Below are positions 1 to 7,988 of a DNA stretch of 64,000 nt, piece by piece. Source of the stretch: Sulfurovum sp. Its GTDB lineage: Bacteria; Campylobacterota; Campylobacteria; Campylobacterales; Sulfurovaceae. Within the stretch, counting starts at the first letter, position 1. Every line of letters begins with the position of its first letter. Below the pieces are notes generated by a model. The model searched no databases, had not been told where the DNA came from, and saw only the letters and a program-made list of their open reading frames with translations. The position numbers and the translations under genes were made by a program. The stretch lies in assembly GCA_027063305.1 (NCBI GenBank), contig JAMORY010000002.1, forward strand, positions 1 through 64,000. The letters are read 5' to 3'.

Positions 1-572
1 AACCTCTTCTTGGCTACTGTTTTTATGGCAAGAATATATCTCATCTCTTGCTATCTTACCCATATCAAGTTAGAAGAGAGAAAAAAATATGCCGATATTT
101 ATCTGATGATTTACAGGTTGTGGTAGAGTTGGAGTGTTAGAATAAAGTACCTTGAAACGGTGGTAGGTTTTTCAGGGGCGACTATTTATACTGAATCAAT
201 CTGCAGAAGGTAGGCTGAAGCCTACCCTACGAGATAATACAGCAATAATTAACTTATCCTCCATATGCTAATATACCCCTTAGTTTGTACGTGTCATCTA
301 TTTATAGCTTTTTAAACTTGTCTATAATAAAGCTTTACTCTTGATCTGTCTTCGTGCTAAACGCTGATTTTTGCATATGCTTTACTTATGAATTTAACAC
401 AGCTACTTTATGATTTTATGTTTTATTTAGATAAAAGTAATATAAAGTATAACAATTTATTAAATTAATTAATAATTTATTCAATCTTTTACAAATTAAG
501 TATCTACTTAGGAATTCTATTCTAAACTTGTTTCACATGTTTTTGGACACATTAAAAATAAAGGAGTAAAAC
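1..572. other. AT-rich left edge and porin leader, no supported gene
   Basis: Two plus-strand frames are open from the window edge (to about 126 and 141), so the 3' end of a truncated gene may lie here. Neither tail resembles a family I know and I cannot choose between them. A 7-bp stem with a TGAA loop (GGTAGGC/GCCTACC, 209-226) sits in the middle and could end such a transcript. From about 400 the sequence is very AT-rich and runs into a strong ribosome binding site (AAAGGAG) before the porin start; the porin promoter is presumably within this stretch, but no clear -35/-10 pair stands out. Confidence 0.4.
209..226 (+). repeat. short perfect hairpin
   Basis: GGTAGGC and GCCTACC form a 7-bp stem closed by TGAA. 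No T-run follows, so terminator function is uncertain; it could equally be a small dispersed palindrome. Confidence 0.3.
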
Positions 573-2051
573 ATGACTAAAATCATTCGTACATCGCTTG
601 TAGCAGGACTGATGCTAACTGGTGCTAATGCAGCCGCATCCAATGCTTCTCTCGAAGCTAAGTTGAATACTTTGGAGCAAGAGCTCGCAACGGTAAAGAA
701 GCAGCTAAAATCTCAAAAGAAAAAACTTAATAAAGTAAAAGCACATGATGCAAACGATAATCTTAAGTGGGGTGTTGATCTTAGAACGGCAGTAGACCAT
801 TTAAGTTATGATATGGCAGATAGTTCTACAAGGGATAACAATGCGCTTATGTCTTTAAGATTATGGTTGAATATGGCATATGCACCGGATAGCCATAATA
901 TCTTCAAAGGACAATTGTCTATGAACAAAGCCTTTGGAGCGGATTTTGGTACGGTTAATGGTGACTATAGAGCGTTCAGTATGGGATCACTATTTGACTG
1001 GACAGGAAACGAAGCTCTTTCTGACAATACACTCAAAGTGAAAGAGGCGTATTGGCTTTACTTGGGTGATAACCTCTTTGGTACGGATATTCCTTGGACA
1101 TTCAGTGTTGGACGTAGACCATCTGTTGGTGGATTCTTAGCGAACTTTAGAGAAGACGATGCTGCGAAATCTCCACTTGGTCATAACATCAATGTTGAAT
1201 TTGACGGTTTGAGCTCTATGGTGAAGTTGGAGAATGTCACAGGTGTTAGCGGAATGAGTTTTAAAGTGTGTATCGGTCGTGGTTCTACTAATGCAACACC
1301 ACTTTTCAGTGATGCAACGTCATATGCTGAGGATAACGGACTTGATAGTGTCGATCTGGTTGGATTTATCTTCGTACCATATGATGATGGGCAATTTGTT
1401 GTGAAAACGAATTGGTTCAAGGCATTTAATCTTCCTGGTGCAACGATGGATCAAAATATGACTATTACTGGTTTCCAGGAAGAGGGTGATATGCAAGGTG
1501 CTGCCATCTCCGTATTGGTTGACGGTATTACAGAGGATGGATACTTCTCTGATGTCAAGGCATTTGCATCATTTGCGTGGAGCCAGACACAGCCGGATGC
1601 CGGAAATGCAATGCTTGGCTCAACTGATGACGAGAGTGGTACTTCTTATTGGTTAGGTGCATTACTTCCCGTAGTCGAAGATGGCGTTCTAGGTGTGGAG
1701 TATAACCATGGTAGTAAATACTGGAGATCGTTCACGTACGGTGAAGATACAATGATCGGTTCGAAGCTGGCTGCACGTGGTGATGCATATGAAGCATACT
1801 TTACATATAAGATCAATAAAGCTCTATCTGCACAGATCAGATATACAAGAATCGATTACGACTATACTGGAAGTAACGGATTCTTTGGGAATACCACGGG
1901 AAATGCTATGAAAATTGATGATGTTAAACGTGGTGCAGCTGCATATGATGCTGGTTATATTACACCTGAAACAACAATGGCAAAAAATATGCTACCTAAC
2001 ATTGTTGAGTCAGCACAGGATCTAAGATTTTATATTCGTTATAGATTCTAA
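573..2051 (+). CDS. outer-membrane porin-like protein (DUF3373 type)
   Basis: This 492-aa protein has a short signal peptide (residues 1-21, ending ANA-A), then a periplasmic coiled-coil segment (about 26-55, rich in L, E, K and Q), then a long beta-rich region of alternating polar and aromatic residues. It ends in FYIRYRF; a terminal phenylalanine is the usual outer-membrane assembly signal. The layout of N-terminal coiled coil plus beta-barrel matches the DUF3373 family of putative Campylobacterota porins. It probably passes small solutes across the outer membrane; the substrate cannot be read. AAAGGAG lies just upstream of the ATG and a strong hairpin follows the stop, so it looks monocistronic and well expressed. 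Confidence 0.75.
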   Translation: MTKIIRTSLVAGLMLTGANAAASNASLEAKLNTLEQELATVKKQLKSQKKKLNKVKAHDANDNLKWGVDLRTAVDHLSYDMADSSTRDNNALMSLRLWLNMAYAPDSHNIFKGQLSMNKAFGADFGTVNGDYRAFSMGSLFDWTGNEALSDNTLKVKEAYWLYLGDNLFGTDIPWTFSVGRRPSVGGFLANFREDDAAKSPLGHNINVEFDGLSSMVKLENVTGVSGMSFKVCIGRGSTNATPLFSDATSYAEDNGLDSVDLVGFIFVPYDDGQFVVKTNWFKAFNLPGATMDQNMTITGFQEEGDMQGAAISVLVDGITEDGYFSDVKAFASFAWSQTQPDAGNAMLGSTDDESGTSYWLGALLPVVEDGVLGVEYNHGSKYWRSFTYGEDTMIGSKLAARGDAYEAYFTYKINKALSAQIRYTRIDYDYTGSNGFFGNTTGNAMKIDDVKRGAAAYDAGYITPETTMAKNMLPNIVESAQDLRFYIRYRF

Positions 2052-2059
2052 GAAGTTTC

Positions 2060-2090
2060 TATATGAAGAGAAGATTTTTCTCTTCATATA
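2060..2090 (+). terminator. hairpin terminator after the porin gene
   Basis: A 13-bp perfect stem (TATATGAAGAGAA/TTCTCTTCATATA) with a 5-nt loop begins 9 bases after the porin stop codon and is followed by a T-rich stretch. It should end porin transcription before the DUF302 gene. Confidence 0.75.
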
Positions 2091-2216
2091 TCATTTTACC
2101 TCATTTCTATTTTCAGAAAAAATGATTTAAAATCATTTTTTTTCACTTTTTTCCTCATTTTTTCTTTTTATAATCCTTTATATTTTATTATAGTTCACTA
2201 TTCAAAGCAGTTTTGC

Positions 2217-2222
2217 TATAAT
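2217..2222 (+). promoter_or_regulatory. -10 element for the DUF302 gene
   Basis: A perfect TATAAT lies 33 bases before the start codon at 2255, within AT-rich DNA. No good -35 is visible, which is common in Campylobacterota promoters. Confidence 0.45.
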
Positions 2223-2254
2223 AGAGTTACTTTAAATATAAACAAAGGAATACA

Positions 2255-3199
2255 ATGAAAGTAATAAAAAACTTACTTATCGCTTTGATGGTTATTAGTG
2301 GATTGAGTGCTGCTGATAAAGCATTTAAAACAGATGTCCGTGTATGGCAGGCAGATAACAGTGATGGGAAGATCACACCAAAAACAGTGGAAGAGGCATT
2401 TGCCAAAGCCGGGTTTGTGATCGCTGCAAATAACGATATGAACTTCCCGTTCAAAAGAGACTTTAAAAAGACACATATGGATGTATATAACCTGATGGTT
2501 GTATTTAGAAAAGACACGGCATTGGCATTGGCTGAGAAGTATCCTGATATTGGACTCTTTACGCCACTAAGTATGTCTATCTATACACCAAAAGGTGAGA
2601 AGACGATCTCAGTTGCAACACTGAGACCAGAAGTAATGGCGGAGATGATGAATATCCCTGCGGATAATCCGGAGATGGTCAAACTTGGAAAGAAGATTGA
2701 AGAAGCATTGAAAGCAGCAATGCCTCATGGTAAGTTTATCGAGTTACCATATACATCTAAAAAGTCGGATAAAGAGGTTATCACGCGTATTACCATGCAA
2801 CAGCAAGGTGATGATTGGGAAGATGCTAAAGATGACTTTGAAACGGCATTTGAAGAGAAACTGGCACCGAATGGATTTGTTATGGCAGGCTTTACGGATC
2901 TAAATTATGATTTTGATGAACATGATAAAGATTGGTATCTTTTCTATGATGTATATTCGATCTGTAAGATAGCTGTTATTTATGAAGTATCCAAACTTCA
3001 TCCTGAAGCCGGTGCATTTGCCCCATGTTCTGCATATAAGTATCAGAAAAAAGATGAGAAGACCATTCATATGGCATTCCCGAATGTCTATAAATGGATC
3101 TCCTCTTTGGATATTAAGGACAAAGCCTCTTTAGATGTTCTTATGGATGCACAGACAAGATTTGAGAAGATGCTTGAAGAGTTGAAGGCTGGGGAGTAA
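2255..3199 (+). CDS. periplasmic protein with two DUF302-like domains
   Basis: The 314-aa product starts with a signal peptide (about residues 1-19, ending GLSA-A). Two related halves follow. Each has a hydrophobic strand, then a GLFTP or GAFAP turn, a strand with an aromatic core, and a helical tail, as in DUF302. The first half covers about residues 30-150 and the second about 170-312. DUF302 function is unknown; members are often found in sulfur- or metal-handling bacteria. The second copy carries two cysteines (in YSICK and APCSAY) that the first lacks. AAAGGA precedes the ATG at good spacing. It lies alone between a terminator and a convergent MOSC gene. Confidence 0.7.
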   Translation: MKVIKNLLIALMVISGLSAADKAFKTDVRVWQADNSDGKITPKTVEEAFAKAGFVIAANNDMNFPFKRDFKKTHMDVYNLMVVFRKDTALALAEKYPDIGLFTPLSMSIYTPKGEKTISVATLRPEVMAEMMNIPADNPEMVKLGKKIEEALKAAMPHGKFIELPYTSKKSDKEVITRITMQQQGDDWEDAKDDFETAFEEKLAPNGFVMAGFTDLNYDFDEHDKDWYLFYDVYSICKIAVIYEVSKLHPEAGAFAPCSAYKYQKKDEKTIHMAFPNVYKWISSLDIKDKASLDVLMDAQTRFEKMLEELKAGE

Positions 3200-3211
3200 T
3201 CCCTCGGTCTT

Positions 3212-3229
3212 TCTGAAGTTAAGTTCAGA
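3212..3229 (+). terminator. weak hairpin between convergent genes
   Basis: TCTGAA and TTCAGA form a 6-bp stem with a 6-nt loop in the short gap between the convergent DUF302 and MOSC genes. The stem is short and no T-run follows. Confidence 0.3.
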
Positions 3230-3243
3230 TCCAAGAGAAGGTA

Positions 3244-3678
3244 TTACTTGATATAGATATCTTCTCCTGACGTGATCTCTCCCCCTTTTACTACTTTTGC
3301 AAAAATACCCCTATCATCCTTTAGTAGTTTTGGAATACGTTTATCAAGTGTTGCAAGATGTTTGCATAGTGTACATCCTTGTGTGATCTCCAGAATGGTC
3401 TCTCCCATAGAGAGCTGCGTACCGGGCTCAAGATGATATGGAGATTCAGATACAAGAAGGTTCTCTCCCAGGTAGCCTTTAGGAAGGGTAATGCCCAGTT
3501 CTCTTTCGACCAAACGATAACTGTCGCTTGCTGTGATCAGGATCGCACGTTCATTGTTCTTATCGTAATGTTTATCATCCAGTATACCTTTTGTATCGAC
3601 AAGAAGCGTATCTGTGGCTACCTGCTCTTTATCATCAGATACTTTAAAAAGAGAAAGGATCGTACCCAGCTTTTTCAT
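3244..3678 (-). CDS. MOSC domain-containing protein
   Basis: The protein has the MOSC (molybdenum cofactor sulfurase C-terminal) pattern: a start with basic character, an ERAIL strand, then GYLGENLLV followed by LSMGETILEITQGCTLC. The cysteine in GCTLC corresponds to the conserved MOSC cysteine proposed to handle sulfur. MOSC proteins act in molybdenum-cofactor sulfuration or related reactions. The track ORF begins at 3726, but the internal ATG at 3678 (MKKLGTI) has AAGGA at good spacing, giving 144 aa. It lies next to soxC, a molybdopterin enzyme, though SoxC-type cofactors do not need a sulfurase, so a functional link is only a guess. Confidence 0.75.
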   Translation of the reverse strand: MKKLGTILSLFKVSDDKEQVATDTLLVDTKGILDDKHYDKNNERAILITASDSYRLVERELGITLPKGYLGENLLVSESPYHLEPGTQLSMGETILEITQGCTLCKHLATLDKRIPKLLKDDRGIFAKVVKGGEITSGEDIYIK

Positions 3679-4027
3679 ATAAATGGTCCTTGATGCACTT
3701 AGTGATATAAGCAACAATTCTAACATATTATCATTAGCGCACTATTAACATGGATGGAACTAATGGTGTGGTAATGTTATTTAGCTATACTCCCGCCTTG
3801 AAGACCATAAAAAGATGGATTGGACTGATGATTGAAATCTATTTAATTGATTTTTCTAAGTAAAAGATAAAAATTTGTATATATATTGTGAATAGTTTAT
3901 AAAAAATTATAGTATTTTAATCAAATCCTTGACATTTTCAATTGGTTTCTAATACAATCAAATACATTGGCATTTCTCCTTTGTTCGGCAGAGGTGGGTG
4001 TTACAAAAAGTACAATAAGGAGGTAAT
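3679..4027. other. divergent intergenic region upstream of soxC
   Basis: This 349-base AT-rich gap separates the divergent MOSC gene from soxC. The soxC-proximal end holds a sigma-70-like promoter. I see no ORF with a ribosome binding site, no RNA gene and no long repeat in the rest. Confidence 0.5.
3929..3958 (+). promoter_or_regulatory. sigma-70-like promoter of soxCDYZ
   Basis: TTGACA (3929-3934) and TACAAT (3953-3958) are separated by 18 bases, about 70 bases before the soxC start codon. The -35 is a perfect consensus, unusual in a genome where most promoters show only a -10. Confidence 0.6.
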
Positions 4028-5350
4028 ATGACGAAGATAAGTAAAGCTTCTGAGACAGAGAATATCGTCTCCGGAAGAAGAGACTTTTTTAGAAAGTCAG
4101 CCGTATTTTCAGTCAGTGCGATGGCGGCCGCAAGTGTGATGGCACCGGTAAAGATTGATGCAGAAGAGCTGAAAGGTGACCCTGCGATTTTGGAAGAACA
4201 ACCATGGGGGACAACATTTGGATTTCCTGTAACCCATAACCTGTATGGACAGCCTTCACCGTATGAGCATAATGTTACGAGAAGAAACACAAAGCTACTC
4301 TCTTCAGGGAACTGGTATGCATCTATCGCGATGTGTCCGATCCAAGATATGAACGGGATCATTACTCCTAACGGTCTATTCTTCAGCCGTAGCCACGGGG
4401 GTACGGCCGAGATCGATCCAAATAAACATCGTTTGATGATCCATGGGCTTGTTGAAAAGACCTTGGTGTTGACAATGGATGAGTTGAAGCGTTATCCAAG
4501 TGTAAGTCGTATTCACTTTATCGAATGTCCGGCCAACGGTGGACCTGAGTGGAGAAACCCGCAATTCCCATCGATCCAGTTTGCAAAAGGGATGATGAGT
4601 TGTGCGGAGTGGACAGGTGTTTACATTAAAGACATTCTCAAAGATCTCGGTCTTAAACCAAATGCAAGATGGATGCTTGCCGAAGGTGCGGATAACTCGC
4701 ATATGGGTAGAACGATCCCTATCGATAAAGTACTTGACGATGCAATGATCGTATGGGCACAGAACGGTGAAGCGCTTAGGCCAGAGCAAGGGTATCCTAT
4801 CAGACTGCTTGTCCCGGGATGGGAAGGAAACCTTTGTGTCAAATGGCTTTGTCGTCTTGAATTTGCAGATGAGCCTTTCTATGCAAAAGAAGAGACAGCT
4901 AAATATACAGCATTGAAGAAATCGGGTAAAGCGATCCAGCACTTCTATGCGAACGAAGTAAACTCAGTGATCACCTCTCCTTGTCCTGAGAAACCATGGA
5001 CAGACTTGAAAAAAGGTGACATTGTGGAGATCGAAGGTCTTGCATGGTCAGGTATGGGTACGATCGAAGGTGTTGATATTACGTTCGACGGTGGTAAGAA
5101 CTGGGTTGAAGCAAGTCTTAAAGGTCTTGTATTGCCAAAAGCATGGACACGTTTCAGCTTTATCTACAAGTGGGACGGTAAGCCGATCATTCTCGGAAGC
5201 CGTGCAAGAGATGATGCAGGACATATCCAGCCTACTGTCAAGCATGAGAGAGAAGTCATGGGTGTTGAGTCGGTATACCATAGAAACGGTATCCATACAT
5301 GGGAAGTAACAGCAAAAGGGGAGGTGAACAATGTTCAAGTCTTATCGTAA
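4028..5350 (+). CDS. soxC: sulfane dehydrogenase molybdopterin subunit SoxC
   Basis: SoxC is the molybdopterin subunit of the periplasmic SoxCD sulfur dehydrogenase, which oxidises the sulfane sulfur carried on SoxY. The 440-aa protein opens with a twin-arginine signal (GRRDFFRKS, residues 16-24) for export with its cofactor. The sulfite-oxidase-family molybdenum-binding domain follows; Cys167 in FIECPANGG is the expected molybdenum ligand. The C-terminal Mo-co dimerisation domain contains ITSPCPEKP and GVDITFDGGKNW. A perfect ribosome binding site (AAGGAGG) precedes the ATG. The 3' end overlaps soxD by 20 bases, so translation is probably coupled. Confidence 0.93.
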   Translation: MTKISKASETENIVSGRRDFFRKSAVFSVSAMAAASVMAPVKIDAEELKGDPAILEEQPWGTTFGFPVTHNLYGQPSPYEHNVTRRNTKLLSSGNWYASIAMCPIQDMNGIITPNGLFFSRSHGGTAEIDPNKHRLMIHGLVEKTLVLTMDELKRYPSVSRIHFIECPANGGPEWRNPQFPSIQFAKGMMSCAEWTGVYIKDILKDLGLKPNARWMLAEGADNSHMGRTIPIDKVLDDAMIVWAQNGEALRPEQGYPIRLLVPGWEGNLCVKWLCRLEFADEPFYAKEETAKYTALKKSGKAIQHFYANEVNSVITSPCPEKPWTDLKKGDIVEIEGLAWSGMGTIEGVDITFDGGKNWVEASLKGLVLPKAWTRFSFIYKWDGKPIILGSRARDDAGHIQPTVKHEREVMGVESVYHRNGIHTWEVTAKGEVNNVQVLS

Positions 5351-6461
5351 TATTTTGTTGTCCGCAGCGATTATAGCAGCTGCTTCAACAACACTGTTTG
5401 CAGGAAGTGATGCGTCACGTACCTATGCAAACGGGAAAAAGGTTATTGACGGAGGTTCTACCTACCCTGTCAAGAAAGGCAAAACCTCTTCTTACTATGT
5501 GAATGAAAAAGCACATAAGACAGCGTTTCATATGGGAAGACCTGCTACGGCAGACGAGATCAAAGCATGGAATATCGATATAATGCCTGATGGTACCGGA
5601 CTTCCTGAAGGAAAAGGTACGGTAGAAGAAGGTGATGCGATCTATGAAGAGAAGTGTGCGGCTTGTCACTTTGACTTTGGTACAGGTGGTGCAGGGTATC
5701 CGGCACTTCAAAAGGGTAATGCATATGAGGGACAAAAGTCACTGACAAACCAACGTGTTGACGGTAACGATGAAGGTCCTATCAGAGTATTTGGAACCTA
5801 CTGGCCAAGAGCGAGTACGCTATGGTGGTATATTAAAACAGGTATGCCTCATCCGGCACCTCTATCTTTGAGTGATGATGAAGTCTATGCATTGTGTGCA
5901 TATATCATCTCTATCAATGAGCTTGAGATTGATGGTGAAGAGTTGGATGATGAGTATGAACTTAACAGAGAGAAGTTCTTGAAGCTCGTTATGCCGAACA
6001 AAGATGGGTTTATTCCAAAGATCGACGGCAAGAACGGATTGGAGAATACGCGTAAGTTCTTTAATGACTTCAGTAATTACGGTAACGGTACACGTTGTAT
6101 GAAGAACTGTTTTGACGGTGAGCCGAAGATCGCAAGGATCCAAGGTGTAGGTATCAGTGACTACCAACCGCCGTTGTCGAACAAAAAAGACCTTCCTCCG
6201 AAAAAAGAGGGTGCAGGTGGAGAACATCCTGGAAAGAAAGCCTATGAAGCATCATGTTCTGTCTGTCATGGTACCGATGCAATGGGTGCACCGATGGTAG
6301 GAAACAAAAAAGCCTGGGAAGCTATCTTGAAGAAAGGGATCGATAAGGTATATCATAATGCGATCCACGGAATTAACGGTATGCCTCCTAAAGGTGGAAC
6401 ATCACTTCCGGATGAGAAGATCAAAGAGATCGTAGATTATATGGTAAGTGAGGCGAAATAA
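5331..6461 (+). CDS. soxD: dihaem cytochrome c subunit SoxD
   Basis: SoxD is the electron-accepting cytochrome partner of SoxC. The 376-aa protein has a Sec signal peptide (residues 1-24, ending LFA) and two class I haem sites, CAACH at 109-113 and CSVCH at 309-313. GMPHPAPLSL and GINGMPPKGG supply the likely methionine ligands of each domain. The start lies inside soxC and GGGGAGG just upstream serves as ribosome binding site. The tail codes for a short hairpin around the stop codon. The Sox enzyme with SoxCD oxidises thiosulfate fully to sulfate without releasing sulfur globules. Confidence 0.92.
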   Translation: MFKSYRNILLSAAIIAAASTTLFAGSDASRTYANGKKVIDGGSTYPVKKGKTSSYYVNEKAHKTAFHMGRPATADEIKAWNIDIMPDGTGLPEGKGTVEEGDAIYEEKCAACHFDFGTGGAGYPALQKGNAYEGQKSLTNQRVDGNDEGPIRVFGTYWPRASTLWWYIKTGMPHPAPLSLSDDEVYALCAYIISINELEIDGEELDDEYELNREKFLKLVMPNKDGFIPKIDGKNGLENTRKFFNDFSNYGNGTRCMKNCFDGEPKIARIQGVGISDYQPPLSNKKDLPPKKEGAGGEHPGKKAYEASCSVCHGTDAMGAPMVGNKKAWEAILKKGIDKVYHNAIHGINGMPPKGGTSLPDEKIKEIVDYMVSEAK

Positions 6462-6475
6462 CTTCACAGTTATTT
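6456..6475 (+). terminator. hairpin overlapping the soxD stop
   Basis: AAATAACT and AGTTATTT form a perfect 8-bp stem with a TCAC loop, spanning the soxD stop codon. It could stabilise the soxCD message or partly attenuate read-through into soxYZ. Confidence 0.35.
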
Positions 6476-6489
6476 CACAATATGAAAGG

Positions 6490-6495
6490 TATAAT
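6490..6495 (+). promoter_or_regulatory. possible internal promoter -10 for soxYZ
   Basis: A perfect TATAAT lies in the soxD-soxY gap, about 70 bases before the soxY start and just after the hairpin. No -35 is convincing. Separate expression of soxYZ would make sense because SoxYZ is needed in excess as carrier. Confidence 0.35.
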
Positions 6496-6562
6496 TACAT
6501 AGAAGGGATCCAGACCCTTTTATGTGATACTAACTCAGCTAATTCAGAGAAAAGGAATGAGA

Positions 6563-7018
6563 ATGAACAGAAGAAATTTTATTGGTTTTGGTGTGTTGGC
6601 TATGGCGACATTGCCGGCAACATTGAGCGCATTGAGCAGCATCGACTTCAGAAAAGAGAAGCCGGATGTATGGACAGCACATACAGTAGATGATGCGATC
6701 AAAGCAATGTACGGTGATATCAAGCCGGCAGAAAGCGGTGTAACGGTTAAAGCACCAAAAGTAGCAAGTAACGGTGGTGCGATCCCTGTGACCGTAAAAT
6801 CAGATATCCCTGCAAAAACAGTAGCGCTTTTCCAAGATGCGAACCCTGAAGCGACCGTATGTGTCTATAACTGTGATAAAGATTCTATCATCGACTATTT
6901 CTGTAAGATCAAGATGAAAAAATCCGGTACGATCATTGCAATCCTTGAAGGTCAGGACGGAAAATTCTATAAAGGTTCTATCTCGCTAGAAGTGGCACTT
7001 GGTGGATGTGAAGGTTAA
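6563..7018 (+). CDS. soxY: sulfur carrier subunit SoxY
   Basis: SoxY is the periplasmic carrier that holds sulfur intermediates on a C-terminal cysteine. The track ORF starts at 6524, but AAAGGA at 6551-6556 points to the ATG at 6563, giving 151 aa with an RRNF twin-arginine-like export signal at the very N-terminus. The body matches SoxY (VTVKSDIPAKTVALF and a Cys-containing NCDKDS segment). The protein ends in GGCEG, where the canonical swinging arm is GGCGG; the acceptor cysteine is retained. It is followed by soxZ after 46 bases, as expected for the SoxYZ heterodimer. Confidence 0.9.
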   Translation: MNRRNFIGFGVLAMATLPATLSALSSIDFRKEKPDVWTAHTVDDAIKAMYGDIKPAESGVTVKAPKVASNGGAIPVTVKSDIPAKTVALFQDANPEATVCVYNCDKDSIIDYFCKIKMKKSGTIIAILEGQDGKFYKGSISLEVALGGCEG

Positions 7019-7064
7019 TCCTTACAACAGATAAAGAAATAGAAAAGATAAAGGAATATCAATC

Positions 7065-7367
7065 ATGGGTAATATGAAAATCAAAGCAAAAGAGAAAAAC
7101 GGGATCGTAAAAGTTAAAGTCATGGCAAAGCATGACATGCTTACATATGATCAAGCAAAGAAAAAAGGTAAAGAGGCGAACTTTATTACGCACATTACCG
7201 CAAAAGTAGAAGATAGGGTCGTTTACGATGTCTCTACAAGTCAGTTCTGGTCAAAGAACCCTATGTGGAAGTTTAAGTTCAGAGGGAATGATAAAGGGAA
7301 AAAACTTACTATTACATGGACAGACCTTTCCGGTAAGAGTGTAACAGAAAGTAAAAAGATCAAGTAA
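7065..7367 (+). CDS. soxZ: SoxY-binding subunit SoxZ
   Basis: The 100-aa protein matches SoxZ: an immunoglobulin-like fold with KIKAKEKNGIVKVKVMAKHDM at the start and FITHITAKVEDR in the middle. SoxZ binds SoxY and presents its carrier arm to the Sox enzymes. The sequence has no signal peptide, so it should be exported together with the Tat-targeted SoxY, as is known for SoxYZ. AAAGGA lies upstream of the ATG. The gene closes the soxCDYZ cluster and a hairpin follows. The typical soxXAB genes are not in this window, consistent with the two-locus sox organisation known in Sulfurimonas-like bacteria. Confidence 0.92.
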   Translation: MGNMKIKAKEKNGIVKVKVMAKHDMLTYDQAKKKGKEANFITHITAKVEDRVVYDVSTSQFWSKNPMWKFKFRGNDKGKKLTITWTDLSGKSVTESKKIK

Positions 7368-7377
7368 TCTTTTTCTT

Positions 7378-7403
7378 CAGAACGGGGAATCTCCCCCATT
7401 CTG
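7378..7403. terminator. bidirectional hairpin between soxZ and a convergent gene
   Basis: CAGAA-C-GGGGA pairs with TCCCC-(CA)-TTCTG, giving an imperfect GC-rich stem. It sits between two convergent genes and has a T-run upstream of it on the plus strand, so it may serve both directions. Confidence 0.5.
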
Positions 7404-7414
7404 AGCGATGTGTA

Positions 7415-7882
7415 CTAAACTAGTGCACTCACTTCGAACCAGTAAGGTTCATGGCGGATCAGTGTCGCCTCTTTTCTTCGTTGGAAGTGTGCTTCCATAT
7501 CAAAATCATCCGATCCATACCCCTCTTTATACTCTTCTATGAATGTGGCATAGTCACTCTCTTTCATCGCACTGATCTCATAGATGACCCTATGGTAGCA
7601 TCGGTCATGTTCTGTGATCGTTTCCCGCTCTTTCTCATTGAGGTTGATACTGCCGTAGCGTTGGGGTTCGGGTTGTGTGATACTCATTTCCAAATAGGCG
7701 CGCATGGATGCGAGCATGTGTTCGATCTGGGAGAGTGGCAGGTTATTGGGATTGCTTTGGATGATCGTAGCATCGTCTTTGTGGTACCCCCACCCCCCAA
7801 CTACTGGAAGTTTCGTATCGAAAGCTGCCTCGATAAGTGTGGCTATCTTTTCATCGCTTGATATGGGAGTAAATGGTGACAT
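7415..7882 (-). CDS. hypothetical protein, 155 aa
   Basis: I do not recognise the family. The protein is soluble, acidic and has no signal peptide. It contains PVVGGWGYHKDDA near the N-terminus, a helical middle with ERETITEHDRCYH, and ends with EPYWFEVSAL. AAAGGA precedes the ATG at good spacing on the minus strand, so the ORF is very likely real. It sits alone between the convergent soxZ and the divergent hydrolase gene. The overlapping plus-strand 136-aa ORF is a shadow. Confidence 0.6.
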   Translation of the reverse strand: MSPFTPISSDEKIATLIEAAFDTKLPVVGGWGYHKDDATIIQSNPNNLPLSQIEHMLASMRAYLEMSITQPEPQRYGSINLNEKERETITEHDRCYHRVIYEISAMKESDYATFIEEYKEGYGSDDFDMEAHFQRRKEATLIRHEPYWFEVSALV

Positions 7883-7988
7883 AAGTATCCTTTTTAATCG
7901 TGATAGAATATGAATGGGTGGAATTTCATAGTTTGTATACTATTATAACGTATAGACTCAAACAAAAGAGGATAGCAGGAGTAGTAGG

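Noticed and set aside
3244-3726. MOSC gene starting at 3726
   Set aside because: The upstream 16 codons have no ribosome binding site and read as non-coding; the ATG at 3678 fits AAGGA.
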